A program made the translations under genes and the position numbers. From NCBI RefSeq assembly GCF_026340655.1, contig NZ_JAPEOZ010000001.1, forward strand, positions 186,001-250,000: DNA of 64,000 nucleotides, in the 5' to 3' direction. Shown one piece after another: positions 8,303 through 16,909 of the stretch. Position 1 is the first letter of the stretch. Each line of letters begins with the position of its first letter. The notes under the pieces are model-generated. The model did not search any database and had not been told where the DNA came from. It was given only the letters and a program-made list of their open reading frames with translations. The DNA comes from Streptomyces sp. NBC_01275. Lineage in GTDB: Bacteria > Actinomycetota > Actinomycetes > Streptomycetales > Streptomycetaceae.

Positions 8303-10324
8303 TCAGCCGTCGAGTCGTACGACCCGGACGGCTCCCGCCGGGACCGCGAGGCGGCCGGCGGCGCGTTCGCCCGTCAGCAGCTCGGTGCCGGACGTGTCCA
8401 GGGGCACCTTGGCTTCGGCGGCGGTGTGGTTGATCGCGAAGAGGTAGCTGCCCGTCTCGCCGGAGCGGCGCACGACCTCGACGTCGTGGGGCAGGTCGGC
8501 GCGCGGGGCGAGCGCCGCGTCCTCGGCGGCCCAGCCGACCAGGGCGTCCAGGCCCTCGTGGCTCAGGCGGGTGGAGACGTACCAGGCGGTGCCCTCGCCC
8601 AGGCGGTGCCGGGTGACGGCCGGGTGGCCGGCGGTCAGGCCGTCGGCGTACGTCCAGACGGTCTCGGCGCCGCGCGGCGTCACGAACTCCGTCCACACGT
8701 CGCCGCCCAGCTCGGAGCCGTCGGGGCCGGTGATCCGCACGCCCTGGCCCGGCAGCAGCGGCGAGAACTCCTCGACGGTCAGGCCCAGGACGTCCCGCAG
8801 CGCGCCCGGGTAGGCGCCCTCGTGGACGGCGTCGTGCTCGTCGACGATCCCGGAGAAGTACGACACGACGAGGGTGCCGCCGTTCTCCACGTACTCCCTG
8901 AGGTTGTTCCCGGCGGCCTCCGTCATCAGGTACAGGGCGGGCACGACGACCAGGGGGTACTTCGAGAGGTCGGCCTCGGGGTGGGCGAAGTCGACGGTGA
9001 GGTGGCGGTCGTAGAGGACCTCGTAGAAGGAGTCGGCGCGCTCGCGCGGGTCGGCGTCCTCGCTGGGGCGCCAGGCGAGGTTCTGCGCCCACCAGGAGTG
9101 CCAGTCCCACAGGACGGCCACGTCGGCCTCGGTGCGGGTGCCGCGGATCGTGCCGAGGGAGTCGAGGGACGCGCCGAGCTCGACGACCTCGCGCCACACG
9201 CGGGTGTCGGTGCCGCCGTGCGGGAGCATCGACGAGTGGAACTTCTCGGCGCCGCGCCGGGACTGCCGCCACTGGAAGAACATGGCGCCCTCGGAGCCGC
9301 GGGCCACGTGCCCGAGGGAGTTGCGGGCCATCTGGCCGGGGGCCTTGGCGGGGTTGCGCGGCTGCCAGTTGACGCCCGAGGTGGAGTGCTCCAGGAGGAT
9401 CCAGGGCGCGCCGCCGGCGACGGAGCGGGTGAGGTCGGCGGCCATCGCGAGGTTGACGTGGGTGCGGCGGCCGTCGGTGATCAGGTAGTGGTCGTTGGTG
9501 ACGATGTCGACCTCGCGGCCCCACGCCCAGTAGTCGACGGAGTCGCACTGGCTCAGGGCGGTCATGAAGTTGGTCGTCACGGGGACGCCGGGCGCGAGGC
9601 GGTGCAGGATGTCCCGCTCCCCGCAGAAGTTCTCGCGCATGGTGGCGTCGGCGAACCGCTTGTAGTCCAGCGCCTGCCCCGGGTTGCCGACGGTGGGCGC
9701 GGTGCGGGGCGGGTTGATCTGGTCGAAGGCGGCGTAGCGCTGGCCCCAGAAGGCGGTGCCCCAGGCCTCGTTGACCGCCTCGACCGTGCCGTACGTCGTC
9801 TCCAGCCAGCGGCGGAAGTGGGCGGCGCAGGAGTCGCAGTAGCAGGCCGAGACGGGGACGCCGTACTCGTTGTGCACGTGCCACATGGCCAGGGCCGGGT
9901 GGTCGGCGTAGCGCTCGGCGAGCTGGGTCGTGATGGTCGCCGCCGCGGCGCGGTAGTGGGCGTTGCTGTGACAGATCGCGGCGCGGGAGCCGAACTCGTA
10001 GCGCACGCCGTCGGGGGTCACGGGCAGCGCGTCGGGGTGCTCGCGGTAGAACCAGACCGGCGGGGCCACGGTGGGCGTGCCCAGGTCGACGCGGATGCCG
10101 TTCTCGTGCAGCAGGTCGATGATCCGGTCCAGCCAGCCGAAGTCGTACACCCCGGGGGCGGGCTCCAGCAGGGCCCAGGAGAAGATCCCGACGCTCACCA
10201 TGGTGACGCCGGCCTCGCGCATCAGCCGGACGTCCTCGTGCCAGACGGTTTCCGGCCACTGCTCGGGATTGTAGTCCCCGCCGAAGGCGAGCCTGGTGAG
10301 GCCCCTGGGCGTGGTCTCCGGCAT
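8303..10324 (-). CDS. Beta-galactosidase, GH42 family
   Basis: A 673-residue GH42 enzyme without a signal peptide, so it hydrolyses imported galacto-oligosaccharides in the cytosol. It opens with FGGDYNPEQWPETVWHED. The acid/base Glu is E153 in MWHVHNEYG and the nucleophile is E312 in WILLEHSTSGVNWQ. Cysteines C118, C161, C163 and C166 match the zinc cluster of GH42 enzymes. The C-terminal trimerisation and beta domains (about 400-673) are complete. GGGAGAG precedes the ATG at 10322-10324. It is divergent from the importer genes and shares their intergenic control region with a LacI-type operator. Confidence 0.95.
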   Translation of the reverse strand: MPETTPRGLTRLAFGGDYNPEQWPETVWHEDVRLMREAGVTMVSVGIFSWALLEPAPGVYDFGWLDRIIDLLHENGIRVDLGTPTVAPPVWFYREHPDALPVTPDGVRYEFGSRAAICHSNAHYRAAAATITTQLAERYADHPALAMWHVHNEYGVPVSACYCDSCAAHFRRWLETTYGTVEAVNEAWGTAFWGQRYAAFDQINPPRTAPTVGNPGQALDYKRFADATMRENFCGERDILHRLAPGVPVTTNFMTALSQCDSVDYWAWGREVDIVTNDHYLITDGRRTHVNLAMAADLTRSVAGGAPWILLEHSTSGVNWQPRNPAKAPGQMARNSLGHVARGSEGAMFFQWRQSRRGAEKFHSSMLPHGGTDTRVWREVVELGASLDSLGTIRGTRTEADVAVLWDWHSWWAQNLAWRPSEDADPRERADSFYEVLYDRHLTVDFAHPEADLSKYPLVVVPALYLMTEAAGNNLREYVENGGTLVVSYFSGIVDEHDAVHEGAYPGALRDVLGLTVEEFSPLLPGQGVRITGPDGSELGGDVWTEFVTPRGAETVWTYADGLTAGHPAVTRHRLGEGTAWYVSTRLSHEGLDALVGWAAEDAALAPRADLPHDVEVVRRSGETGSYLFAINHTAAEAKVPLDTSGTELLTGERAAGRLAVPAGAVRVVRLDG

Positions 10325-10411
10325 GGATCTCTCCCGTTTTGTCGATCATTTGGGAACGTGCACACACGGCGGTGGCGGTGCGAGCCCAACATAACCGCAC
10401 AGCAACAACCA

Positions 10412-10453
10412 TTGACAAGTGTCCGGGATGTTTCTCTACTGTGAACGCTCACA
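10412..10453 (+). promoter_or_regulatory. Promoter and LacI-type operator of the galactan importer operon
   Basis: TTGACA (10412-10417) and TCTACT (10435-10440) are separated by 17 bp. Overlapping the start region is TGTGAACGCTCACA (10440-10453), symmetric at 12 of 14 positions with a central CG, the hallmark of LacI/GalR operators; the LacI-family gene at the end of this operon is the likely binder. On the minus strand, TTGTCA with TTATGT 18 bp away (about 10418-10389) could serve the GH42 gene, so both directions may be repressed together. Motifs are seen; regulation is inferred. Confidence 0.65.
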
Positions 10454-10552
10454 GACAACGTGGCAGGGCCTCGCGACGGGCGGGGACCTGGCCCATGTGA
10501 TCGCATGGCAGGTTTTCGCAGCAGGCGGAAACCCAGGTCAGGGGAGAAATCC

Positions 10553-11884
10553 ATGCCCAACACGAAGCGCCGACGGCTCCTTGTCAGAGGCGCGGCCACG
10601 GCCGTCGCCGTGACACTCGGCGCCACCGCCCTCGCCGCCTGCGGCTCGTCCGACGACGACGGCGACGCCGCGTCCGGCCCGGTCTCGCTCACGTACTGGA
10701 CGTGGACGCCCGGCATGGACAAGGTCGTGGACCTGTGGAACAAGGGTCCGGGCAAGAAGGACCAGATCACCGTCACGGTGAAGAAGCAGGCGTCCGGCGA
10801 CACCCTGGTCACCAAGATCCTCACCGCGCACAAGGCGGGCAAGGCGCCGGACCTGGTCCAGGCCGAGTACCAGGCGCTGCCGACGCTGGTCAGCAATGAC
10901 GCGCTGGCGGACATAGCCAAGAACGTCGGGAACGCGAAGGACAAGTTCGCCGAGGGCGTCTGGCAGCAGACGACGCTGGGCACGGACGCCGTCTACGCCG
11001 TGCCGCAGGACATCGGCCCGATGATGTTCTACTACCGCGCGGACCTCTTCAAGAAGTACGGCCTGACGGTCCCGGGGACCTGGGAGCAGTTCGCGGAGAC
11101 CGCCCGTGCGCTGAAGAAGAAGGCCCCGGACACGGACCTCACCACCTTCTCCGCCAACGACTCCGGTCTCTTCGCGGGCCTGGCCCAGCAGGCCGGCGCC
11201 AAGTGGTGGACCACCTCCGGCGACAAGTGGAAGGTCGGGATCGACGACGCGGCCACCAAGAAGGTCGCCGACTTCTGGGGCGGCCTCGTCAAGGAGGGCG
11301 CCGTCGACAACCAGCCGATGTACACCCCGGCCTGGAACAAGGCGCTCAACACAGGCAAGCAGATCGCCTGGGTCTCCGCCGTGTGGGCCCCGGGCACCCT
11401 GACCACCGCCGCGCCCGACACCAAGGGCAAGTGGGCCATGGCCCCGCTCCCCCAGTGGTCCAACAGCGAGAACGTGACCGGCAGCTGGGGCGGCTCCTCC
11501 ACGGCCGTGACGACGGACTCGAAGCACAAGGAGGCCGCCGCGAAGTTCGCCGCCTGGCTGAACACCGACGGCGACGCCCTCAACGCGCTGGCCAAGGAGA
11601 GCGGCATCTACCCGGCCTCCACCTCCGCCCAGCTCAGCGGCGCCTTCACCACCCCGCCGGACTACTTCTCCACCCAGGCGGACTTCTACACCACGGCCGC
11701 CGAGATCGCGAAGACCACGGCGCCGTCGGCCTGGGGCCCGAACGTGAACGTCGCCTACACGACCTTCAAGGACGCGTTCGGCGCCGCCGCCAAGGACAAG
11801 TCGGACTTCACCGTCGCCCTGGAGAAGATGCAGTCCGACACGGTCGCGGACCTCAAGAAGCAGGGCTTCGGAGTCTCCGAGTGA
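10553..11884 (+). CDS. Extracellular solute-binding lipoprotein for galacto-oligosaccharides (ABC importer)
   Basis: A 443-residue family-1 solute-binding protein. The start at 10553 (MPNTKRRR) follows GGGGAGAA at good spacing. A twin-Arg-like charged N-terminus, hydrophobic core and lipobox LAAC (TALAACGSSDDD) show a lipoprotein anchored outside the membrane. The mature protein has the sugar-binder layout: LTYWTWTPGMDKVVDLWN, the hinge segment APDLVQAEYQALPTLV, and NVTGSWGGSSTAVTTDSKHKEAA. The next two genes encode permeases and start within its stop codon. No ATPase gene is present, as usual for streptomycete sugar importers that share MsiK. Galactan oligomers as ligand is inferred from the GH53/GH42 neighbours. 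Confidence 0.9.
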   Translation: MPNTKRRRLLVRGAATAVAVTLGATALAACGSSDDDGDAASGPVSLTYWTWTPGMDKVVDLWNKGPGKKDQITVTVKKQASGDTLVTKILTAHKAGKAPDLVQAEYQALPTLVSNDALADIAKNVGNAKDKFAEGVWQQTTLGTDAVYAVPQDIGPMMFYYRADLFKKYGLTVPGTWEQFAETARALKKKAPDTDLTTFSANDSGLFAGLAQQAGAKWWTTSGDKWKVGIDDAATKKVADFWGGLVKEGAVDNQPMYTPAWNKALNTGKQIAWVSAVWAPGTLTTAAPDTKGKWAMAPLPQWSNSENVTGSWGGSSTAVTTDSKHKEAAAKFAAWLNTDGDALNALAKESGIYPASTSAQLSGAFTTPPDYFSTQADFYTTAAEIAKTTAPSAWGPNVNVAYTTFKDAFGAAAKDKSDFTVALEKMQSDTVADLKKQGFGVSE

Positions 11885-12816
11885 CCACCGCACGCCGGAA
11901 GTCGTACGGGGTCAAGGGGGCCCCGTACGCTTTCCTTGTCCCCGCGACGATCCTCTTCGCCCTGTTCTTCGCGCTGCCCATCGGGTACGCGGTGTGGCTC
12001 AGCTTCCACAAGGTGCACGTCTCCGGCCTCGGCCTCGGGGCGGGCGCTCGGAAAGAGGTCTGGGCCGGCGTCGAGAACTACACCGACGCCCTCACCGACA
12101 GCGAACTGCTCGACGGCGCGCTGCGCGTCCTCGGGTACGGCTGCATCGTCGTCCCCGTGATGCTGGGCCTGGCGCTGCTGTTCGCACTGATGCTGGACAC
12201 CGAGAAGGTACGACTCGCCCCGTTCACCCGGCTCGCGATCTTCCTGCCGTACGCCATTCCCGGCGTCGTGGCGGCGCTGCTGTGGGGCTTCCTGTACCTG
12301 CCGTCGGTCAGCCCCTTCTACTTCGTGCTCGACAAGCTCGGGATGCCGCAGCCGGACCTGCTGGACGGCGGCCCGCTGTACCTCGCCCTGTCGAACATCG
12401 CGGTCTGGGGCGGCACCGGCTTCAACATGATCGTCATCTACACCGCGCTGCAGGCCATCCCGGCCGAGGTGTACGAGGCGGCCAAGCTGGACGGCGCGAC
12501 CCCGTTGCAGGTCGCGCTGCGGATCAAGATCCCGATGGTGGCGCCCTCGCTGGTGCTGACCTTCTTCTTCTCGATCATCGCGACGCTCCAGGTGTTCAAC
12601 GAGCCGACCACCCTCAAGCCGCTCACCAACTCCGTGTCCACGACGTGGAGTCCGCTGATGAAGGTCTACCGGGACGCGTTCGGCACGGGCGACATCTACC
12701 AGGCGGCCGCCGAGGCCGTGATCATCGCGTGCGCCACGCTGGTGCTGTCCTTCGGGTTCCTGCGCGCGGCCAACCGGCGGAACAAGCAGGACGCCAGTCA
12801 AGGAGCAGCGGGATGA
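11881..12816 (+). CDS. Sugar ABC transporter permease (MalF/GanP type)
   Basis: A 311-residue inner-membrane permease with six predicted helices, starting at a GTG that overlaps the binding-protein stop (GTGA). The first helix is PYAFLVPATILFALFFALPI. The cytoplasmic EAA loop, which contacts the ATPase, is EVYEAAKLDGATPLQVALRIKIP near residues 195-220. Residues at both ends match MalF-like permeases for oligosaccharides. It pairs with the following MalG-like gene to form the channel heterodimer of the galacto-oligosaccharide importer. Confidence 0.93.
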   Translation: MTTARRKSYGVKGAPYAFLVPATILFALFFALPIGYAVWLSFHKVHVSGLGLGAGARKEVWAGVENYTDALTDSELLDGALRVLGYGCIVVPVMLGLALLFALMLDTEKVRLAPFTRLAIFLPYAIPGVVAALLWGFLYLPSVSPFYFVLDKLGMPQPDLLDGGPLYLALSNIAVWGGTGFNMIVIYTALQAIPAEVYEAAKLDGATPLQVALRIKIPMVAPSLVLTFFFSIIATLQVFNEPTTLKPLTNSVSTTWSPLMKVYRDAFGTGDIYQAAAEAVIIACATLVLSFGFLRAANRRNKQDASQGAAG

Positions 12817-13718
12817 GTTCTCTTGCCGTACAGAAGGCCGCTTCGGCGGCAGGCGCCACAGGGACCGCCCAGAGCCGCCCGCCGCTGCGCAGCCGGATCT
12901 CGCTGGTCCCGACGGTCACGCTGCTGCTGGGCGCGCTGTACTGCCTGCTGCCGGTGGCGTGGGTGGTGATCGCGTCCACCAAGTCCGGCAGTGAGCTGTT
13001 CTCCACCTTCACCTTCCTGCCGGGCACGGGCTTCGCCGACAACCTCAAGGACCTCAACGCCTACCGCGACGGCGTCTACTGGAAGTGGATGGGCAACTCC
13101 GCCCTGTACGCCGGTCTCGGCGCGCTGCTGTCGACGTGCGTGTCGGCGTTCAGCGGGTACGCGCTGGCGATGTACCGCTTCCGCGGCCGCGAGACCCTGT
13201 TCAACGTCCTGCTCGCGGGCGTGCTGATGCCGCCGATCATCCTCGCCATCCCCCAGTACCTGCTGATGGCGAAGGCCGACCTCACGGACTCCTACTGGTC
13301 GGTGCTGCTGCCGCAGATCCTCTCCCCCTACGGCGTCTACCTCGCGCGCATCTACGCGGCCGCGGCCGTGCCCGGCGACGTGGTGGAGGCGGGCCGGATG
13401 GACGGGGCGAGCGAGTGGCGGATCTTCACCCGGATCGCGCTGCCGATGATGGTGCCGGGACTGGTGACGGTGTTCCTGTTCCAGTTCGTGGCGGTGTGGA
13501 ACAACTTCCTGCTGCCGTACATCATGCTCAGCGACGACGAGCGGTTCCCGATCACGCTCGGGCTGTTCACGCTCCTCGAGCAGGGGGCCAACACTCCGGC
13601 GCTGTACACGCTGGTGATCACCGGCGCGTTCCTCGCGGTGATCCCGCTGGTGGCGCTGTTCCTGGTCGTCCAGCGGTTCTGGAGCCTGGATCTGCTGTCC
13701 GGAGCCGTAAAGTCATGA
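12813..13718 (+). CDS. Sugar ABC transporter permease (MalG/GanQ type)
   Basis: A 301-residue permease starting at ATG 12813 within an ATGA overlap. It has the MalG-type N-terminal cytoplasmic stretch, then the helix VTLLLGALYCLLPVAWVVIA and the GTGFADNLKDL periplasmic loop. The EAA loop is VVEAGRMDGASEWRIFTRIALP. It ends LLSGAVKS, overlapping the regulator start by four bases. Function is the second membrane subunit of the galacto-oligosaccharide importer; partner and substrate are inferred from the operon. Confidence 0.93.
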   Translation: MSSLAVQKAASAAGATGTAQSRPPLRSRISLVPTVTLLLGALYCLLPVAWVVIASTKSGSELFSTFTFLPGTGFADNLKDLNAYRDGVYWKWMGNSALYAGLGALLSTCVSAFSGYALAMYRFRGRETLFNVLLAGVLMPPIILAIPQYLLMAKADLTDSYWSVLLPQILSPYGVYLARIYAAAAVPGDVVEAGRMDGASEWRIFTRIALPMMVPGLVTVFLFQFVAVWNNFLLPYIMLSDDERFPITLGLFTLLEQGANTPALYTLVITGAFLAVIPLVALFLVVQRFWSLDLLSGAVKS

Positions 13719-14749
13719 CCATGAACAATGGTGCGGGGGGCAGGCGCAAACCGCCGACCATCCACGACGTGGCCCGCGAGGCGGGAGTCTCCCGAGGCAC
13801 CGTCTCACGTGTGCTCAACGGCGGCCACTATGTGAGCCCATCGGCGGCGGAGGCGGTCAACGCCGCGATCCGCAGGACGGGTTACGTCGTGAACCGGCAC
13901 GCCCGCTCGCTGATCACCGGCCGCTCGGACTCCGTCGGCTTCCTGCTGACGGAGCCCCAGGAGCGGTTCTTCGAGGACCCCAACTTCAATGTCCTGCTGC
14001 GGGGTTGCACCCAGGCGCTGGCCAAGCACGACATCCCGCTGCTGCTGATGCTGGCCGGCACCGAGGACGAGCGGCGGCGCATCACGCGGTACATCACCGC
14101 GGGGCACGTCGACGGGGTGCTGCTGGTCTCCAGCCACTCCGGGGACCCGATCGCCACGGAGCTGCGCGAGGCGGGCGTGCCGCTGGTGGCGTGCGGCAAG
14201 CCGATCGGGATCGGGTCCAAGGTCAGCTATGTGGCCGCCGACGACCGGGACGGCGCCCGGGACATGGTGCGCCATCTGCTGGCGCAGGGCCGCCGCCGGA
14301 TCGGCGTGGTCACCGGCCCGCTGGACACCCCGGGCGGTGTGGAGCGGCTCGCCGGCTACAAGGAGGTGCTCGCCGAGGCGGGCGTCGAGCACGACGAGCG
14401 GCTGGTCGTCTCCGGCGACTACAGCCGGGCCAGCGGCGAGGCGGGCGCGGAGCTGCTGCTGGCGCAGGCGCCGGACCTGGACGCGGTGTTCGTGGCGTCC
14501 GACCTGATGGCGCAGGGCGTGCTGACCGCGCTCCAGCGGGCGGGGCGGCGGGTGCCTCAGGACGTGGCGGTGGGCGGCTTCGACGACTCCCCCGCGGCGA
14601 CCGCGGCCAGCCCCTCCCTCACCACGATCCGCCAGCCCTGGGACCGGATCAGCAACGAGATGGTGCGTGTGCTGCTCGCCCAGATAGGGGGCGAGGATCC
14701 GGCGGCGGTGATCCTGCCGACGGAGCTGGTGAAGCGCGAGTCGACGTGA
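13715..14749 (+). CDS. LacI-family transcriptional regulator
   Basis: A 344-residue repressor. The N-terminal HTH and hinge are canonical: PPTIHDVAREAGVSRGTVSRVLNGGHYVSPSAAEAV (residues about 13-48), then a periplasmic-binding-protein-like sensor domain with DAVFVASDLMAQG and GGFDDSPAA. It starts at ATG 13715, overlapping the permease stop; a second ATG lies two codons later. As the last gene of the importer operon it probably binds the palindrome at 10440-10453, repressing both the importer and the divergent glycosidase genes until galacto-oligosaccharide enters. The inducer is inferred. Confidence 0.92.
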   Translation: MTMNNGAGGRRKPPTIHDVAREAGVSRGTVSRVLNGGHYVSPSAAEAVNAAIRRTGYVVNRHARSLITGRSDSVGFLLTEPQERFFEDPNFNVLLRGCTQALAKHDIPLLLMLAGTEDERRRITRYITAGHVDGVLLVSSHSGDPIATELREAGVPLVACGKPIGIGSKVSYVAADDRDGARDMVRHLLAQGRRRIGVVTGPLDTPGGVERLAGYKEVLAEAGVEHDERLVVSGDYSRASGEAGAELLLAQAPDLDAVFVASDLMAQGVLTALQRAGRRVPQDVAVGGFDDSPAATAASPSLTTIRQPWDRISNEMVRVLLAQIGGEDPAAVILPTELVKREST

Positions 14750-14874
14750 GCAGGCGTTCGGGCGCGCTTCGCGCAGTCGGTCAGGAATCGAGAAGCGGCC
14801 TGGCGCCCCTCGGCCCTAGCGTGGAATCACCGGCGGATCCCGTCGGGCCACGTATCGGCGAGGAGTGAGCCACC

Positions 14875-15228
14875 ATGACCACCACCGGACTGCAGACGAT
14901 CATCTACCCCGTCAAGGACCTCGACCAGGCGAAGGCCCTGTTCAGCGTGCTGCTGGAGGTCGAGCCGTACGCCGACGAGCCGTACTACGTCGGTTACAAG
15001 GCGGCGGGCCAGGACATCGGCCTCGACCCCAACGGGCACGCCAAGGGCATGACCGGGCCGGTGCCGTACTGGCACGTCACGGACCTGCGCGAGCGGCTCG
15101 CGGCGCTGCTGGCGGCCGGGGCGGAGCTGCTCCAGGACGCGCAGGACGTCGGCGGCGGCCGGCTGATCGCCTTCGTGAAGGACGCGGACGGGAATCTCGT
15201 CGGGCTGATCCAGGACCCGGTCGCCTGA
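14875..15228 (+). CDS. VOC (glyoxalase/bleomycin-resistance) family protein
   Basis: A 117-residue two-repeat betaalphabetabetabeta protein (TGLQTIIYPVKDLDQAKAL, PVPYWHVTDLRERL, DGNLVGLIQDP) of the vicinal-oxygen-chelate superfamily. GAGGAG precedes the ATG at 14875. Members can be dioxygenases, lyases or drug-binding proteins, and nothing here picks one. It stands alone, with the LacI gene 125 nt upstream and a MarR gene 145 nt downstream. Confidence 0.8.
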   Translation: MTTTGLQTIIYPVKDLDQAKALFSVLLEVEPYADEPYYVGYKAAGQDIGLDPNGHAKGMTGPVPYWHVTDLRERLAALLAAGAELLQDAQDVGGGRLIAFVKDADGNLVGLIQDPVA

Positions 15229-15240
15229 CCGACGCCTGGC

Positions 15241-15300
15241 CGACGTCCGACGGGCGTCCGATCGACGTCCGGCCGACGTCCGGCCGACGTCCGACGTCCG
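15241..15300. repeat. 11-bp tandem repeat (CGACGTCCG core)
   Basis: The core CGACGTCCG recurs at 15241, 15263, 15274 and 15285, with a degenerate copy at 15252, giving an exact 11-bp period (one helical turn), followed by a partial copy at 15293. It lies between the VOC and MarR genes. Confidence 0.8.
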
Positions 15301-15329
15301 ACGGCGCAGGACTGCTTGCACCCGCACTA

Positions 15330-15343
15330 GTTGCACAGTCAAC
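15330..15343. promoter_or_regulatory. Candidate MarR operator
   Basis: GTTG-CACAGT-CAAC lies 30 bp upstream of the MarR start, in a short AT-richer stretch. TTGCAC overlaps it as a possible -35 element, and TGTTAC (15358-15363) could be a -10 element giving a nearly leaderless transcript. Autoregulation is inferred. Confidence 0.4.
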
Positions 15344-15373
15344 AAATGGCTTGATCGGTGTTACCGTGCGGGT

Positions 15374-15790
15374 ATGGCAGCGAAGACGGCCGCGGTGGGC
15401 CTCGAGGATCGATGGCGGGACATCCTGTCGGTGCACGCGCGCACGATGTGCGAGATCGACCGGGCGCTGCACCCGCACGGCCTCGGCGCCAGCGACTTCG
15501 AGGTGCTCGACATCCTCGCCTCCGAGGCGCCCCGGGAGGGCGACCAGTGCCGGGTGCAGAACCTGGTGGGACGGGTCCATCTCAGCCAGAGCGCTCTGTC
15601 CCGCCTCATCGGCCGGCTGGAGAAGGACGGCCTGGTGGAGCGCTCCGTCTGTGTGGAGGACCGGCGCGGGGTGTGGGTCGCCCTCACCCCCAAGGGCCGT
15701 GACCTGCACACCGAGGTGCTGCCGCTGCAGCGGACGGTGCTGGAGCAGATGCTGGGCCCGAGTCCGGCCCCGGGCGACACCGAAGGCTAG
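15374..15790 (+). CDS. MarR-family regulator
   Basis: A 138-residue winged-helix regulator. The recognition region is QNLVGRVHLSQSALSRLIGRLEKDGLVERSVCVEDRRGVWVALTPKG, the canonical MarR wing, flanked by dimerisation helices. No partner gene is co-oriented: the gene downstream faces it and their stops overlap (15787-15790). It probably autoregulates through the dyad at 15330-15343 and may act on the VOC gene upstream. The ligand is unknown. Confidence 0.88.
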   Translation: MAAKTAAVGLEDRWRDILSVHARTMCEIDRALHPHGLGASDFEVLDILASEAPREGDQCRVQNLVGRVHLSQSALSRLIGRLEKDGLVERSVCVEDRRGVWVALTPKGRDLHTEVLPLQRTVLEQMLGPSPAPGDTEG

Positions 15791-16878
15791 GGCCGCTTCC
15801 CCTCCGGCCTGCGGTCGACCGGTCGCCGGGGTGGGACCGGGGTCGTCGGGAAGTCGCGTGGGCCGGTCCACAGGGCGGGGACCGCGTCGCAGCGGCGGCA
15901 CAGCTCGTAGGCGACCGTCTCGTAGTTGACCCGCCAGCCCTGGAAGTGCGGCCACGCCTCCTCGGTGCCGCGTTCGGCCCGGAAGCCCGTCGACTCCAGC
16001 ATCGACACCGCCGCCTCGAACTCGCCGTAGGTGAGCCGGATCGGGGTGTCCGGGGGCGGGTCCGGGTCGAAGGGGAAGCGGATCGAGCGGGCGATGTCGC
16101 GCAGGGCGGTGAATCCGGCGCGCAGCACCAGCCGGGCCTCCGGCGGGGCGCTGCCCGGCGTCAGCGCCAGCTGCACGGCCGCCGCGTCCATCACCGCGAC
16201 GAGCCCGACCAGCCAGCTGCGGTACGGGCGCGGGGAGCGGAACGCCAGCAGCACGGGGTACGTCGCATGGCTCTCCCCCATGTCCGCGGCGAGCCGCTCC
16301 CACGCCCGGTACAGCTCGGGCAGCGCGGTCTCGGTGTCGACGAGCCACTGCCGGGCCAGCAGCTCCGGTCCCCAGGCGGGCTCGCCGGCCCGGGACTGCA
16401 GCAGGGTGACCTCCAGCTCGCGGCGGTTGTAGGCGGCGTAGAGCGTGGGGAGATAGGCGATCTGCAGGGCGATGACGACCGGTCCGGTGACCGCGGCGAC
16501 GAAGTCGAGCACGGACAGGCGCAGCCGGGCGCCGCTGGCGAAGCCCAGGGTGAAGAGGCTGGAGCCGGCCTCGCGGAAGGCGGTGCCCCAGGACAGCGGG
16601 GACAGGGCGTACAGCAGCAGGCCGTAGCCGACGAAGGCTCCGCCGAGCCAGATCGCGAGCATCCCGACCAGCATCAGCGGGGCGAGCCAGGCCTGGGCGC
16701 GGTCGATGGCCTCGTAGCCCCGGCGTCGCGCCCCCAGGTGCAGCAGGCTGCGCAGGGTCCACCACAGCCGGTAGACGACCACGGAGTAGAGGCCGCGCGG
16801 GACGACCAGGATGCGCAGGACGCTGCCGAGGACCAGGGTGAGCACGAGTCCGCCGGCCACGCCGGAAAGCCAGATCAT
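15787..16878 (-). CDS. Unassigned membrane protein with a potassium-channel-like pore motif
   Basis: A 363-residue protein with no firm family assignment. About three or four hydrophobic segments lie in the first 165 residues (IWLSGVAGGLVLTLVLGSVL, MLVGMLAIWLGGAFVGYGLL, VLDFVAAVTGPVVIALQIAYL), followed by a long soluble C-terminal domain rich in Trp, Arg and Glu. Between the second and third segments is SSLFTLGFASGAR, which resembles the pore helix and T-x-G-[YF]-G filter of two-TM potassium channels, with Ala replacing the last Gly. The resemblance is by eye and may be chance. It is convergent with the MarR gene, with a 4-bp overlap of stops. Confidence 0.6.
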   Translation of the reverse strand: MIWLSGVAGGLVLTLVLGSVLRILVVPRGLYSVVVYRLWWTLRSLLHLGARRRGYEAIDRAQAWLAPLMLVGMLAIWLGGAFVGYGLLLYALSPLSWGTAFREAGSSLFTLGFASGARLRLSVLDFVAAVTGPVVIALQIAYLPTLYAAYNRRELEVTLLQSRAGEPAWGPELLARQWLVDTETALPELYRAWERLAADMGESHATYPVLLAFRSPRPYRSWLVGLVAVMDAAAVQLALTPGSAPPEARLVLRAGFTALRDIARSIRFPFDPDPPPDTPIRLTYGEFEAAVSMLESTGFRAERGTEEAWPHFQGWRVNYETVAYELCRRCDAVPALWTGPRDFPTTPVPPRRPVDRRPEGKRP

Positions 16879-16909
16879 GAGGTCATTCTGAACCGGGCGG
16901 ACGGGCAGC

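Noticed and set aside
6615..10418. A 1267-codon minus-strand frame overlapping GH42 and GH53
   Set aside because: It is offset by one base from both real genes, reads as Arg/Pro/Gly-rich sequence without any family motif, and lacks a start site.
4862..10444. A plus-strand open frame of about 1860 codons
   Set aside because: It runs antisense through the SMP-30, ArsR, GH53 and GH42 genes, all with clear domains and catalytic motifs. Its composition (Gly/Ala/Arg/Val/Asp) is that of a high-GC antisense shadow.
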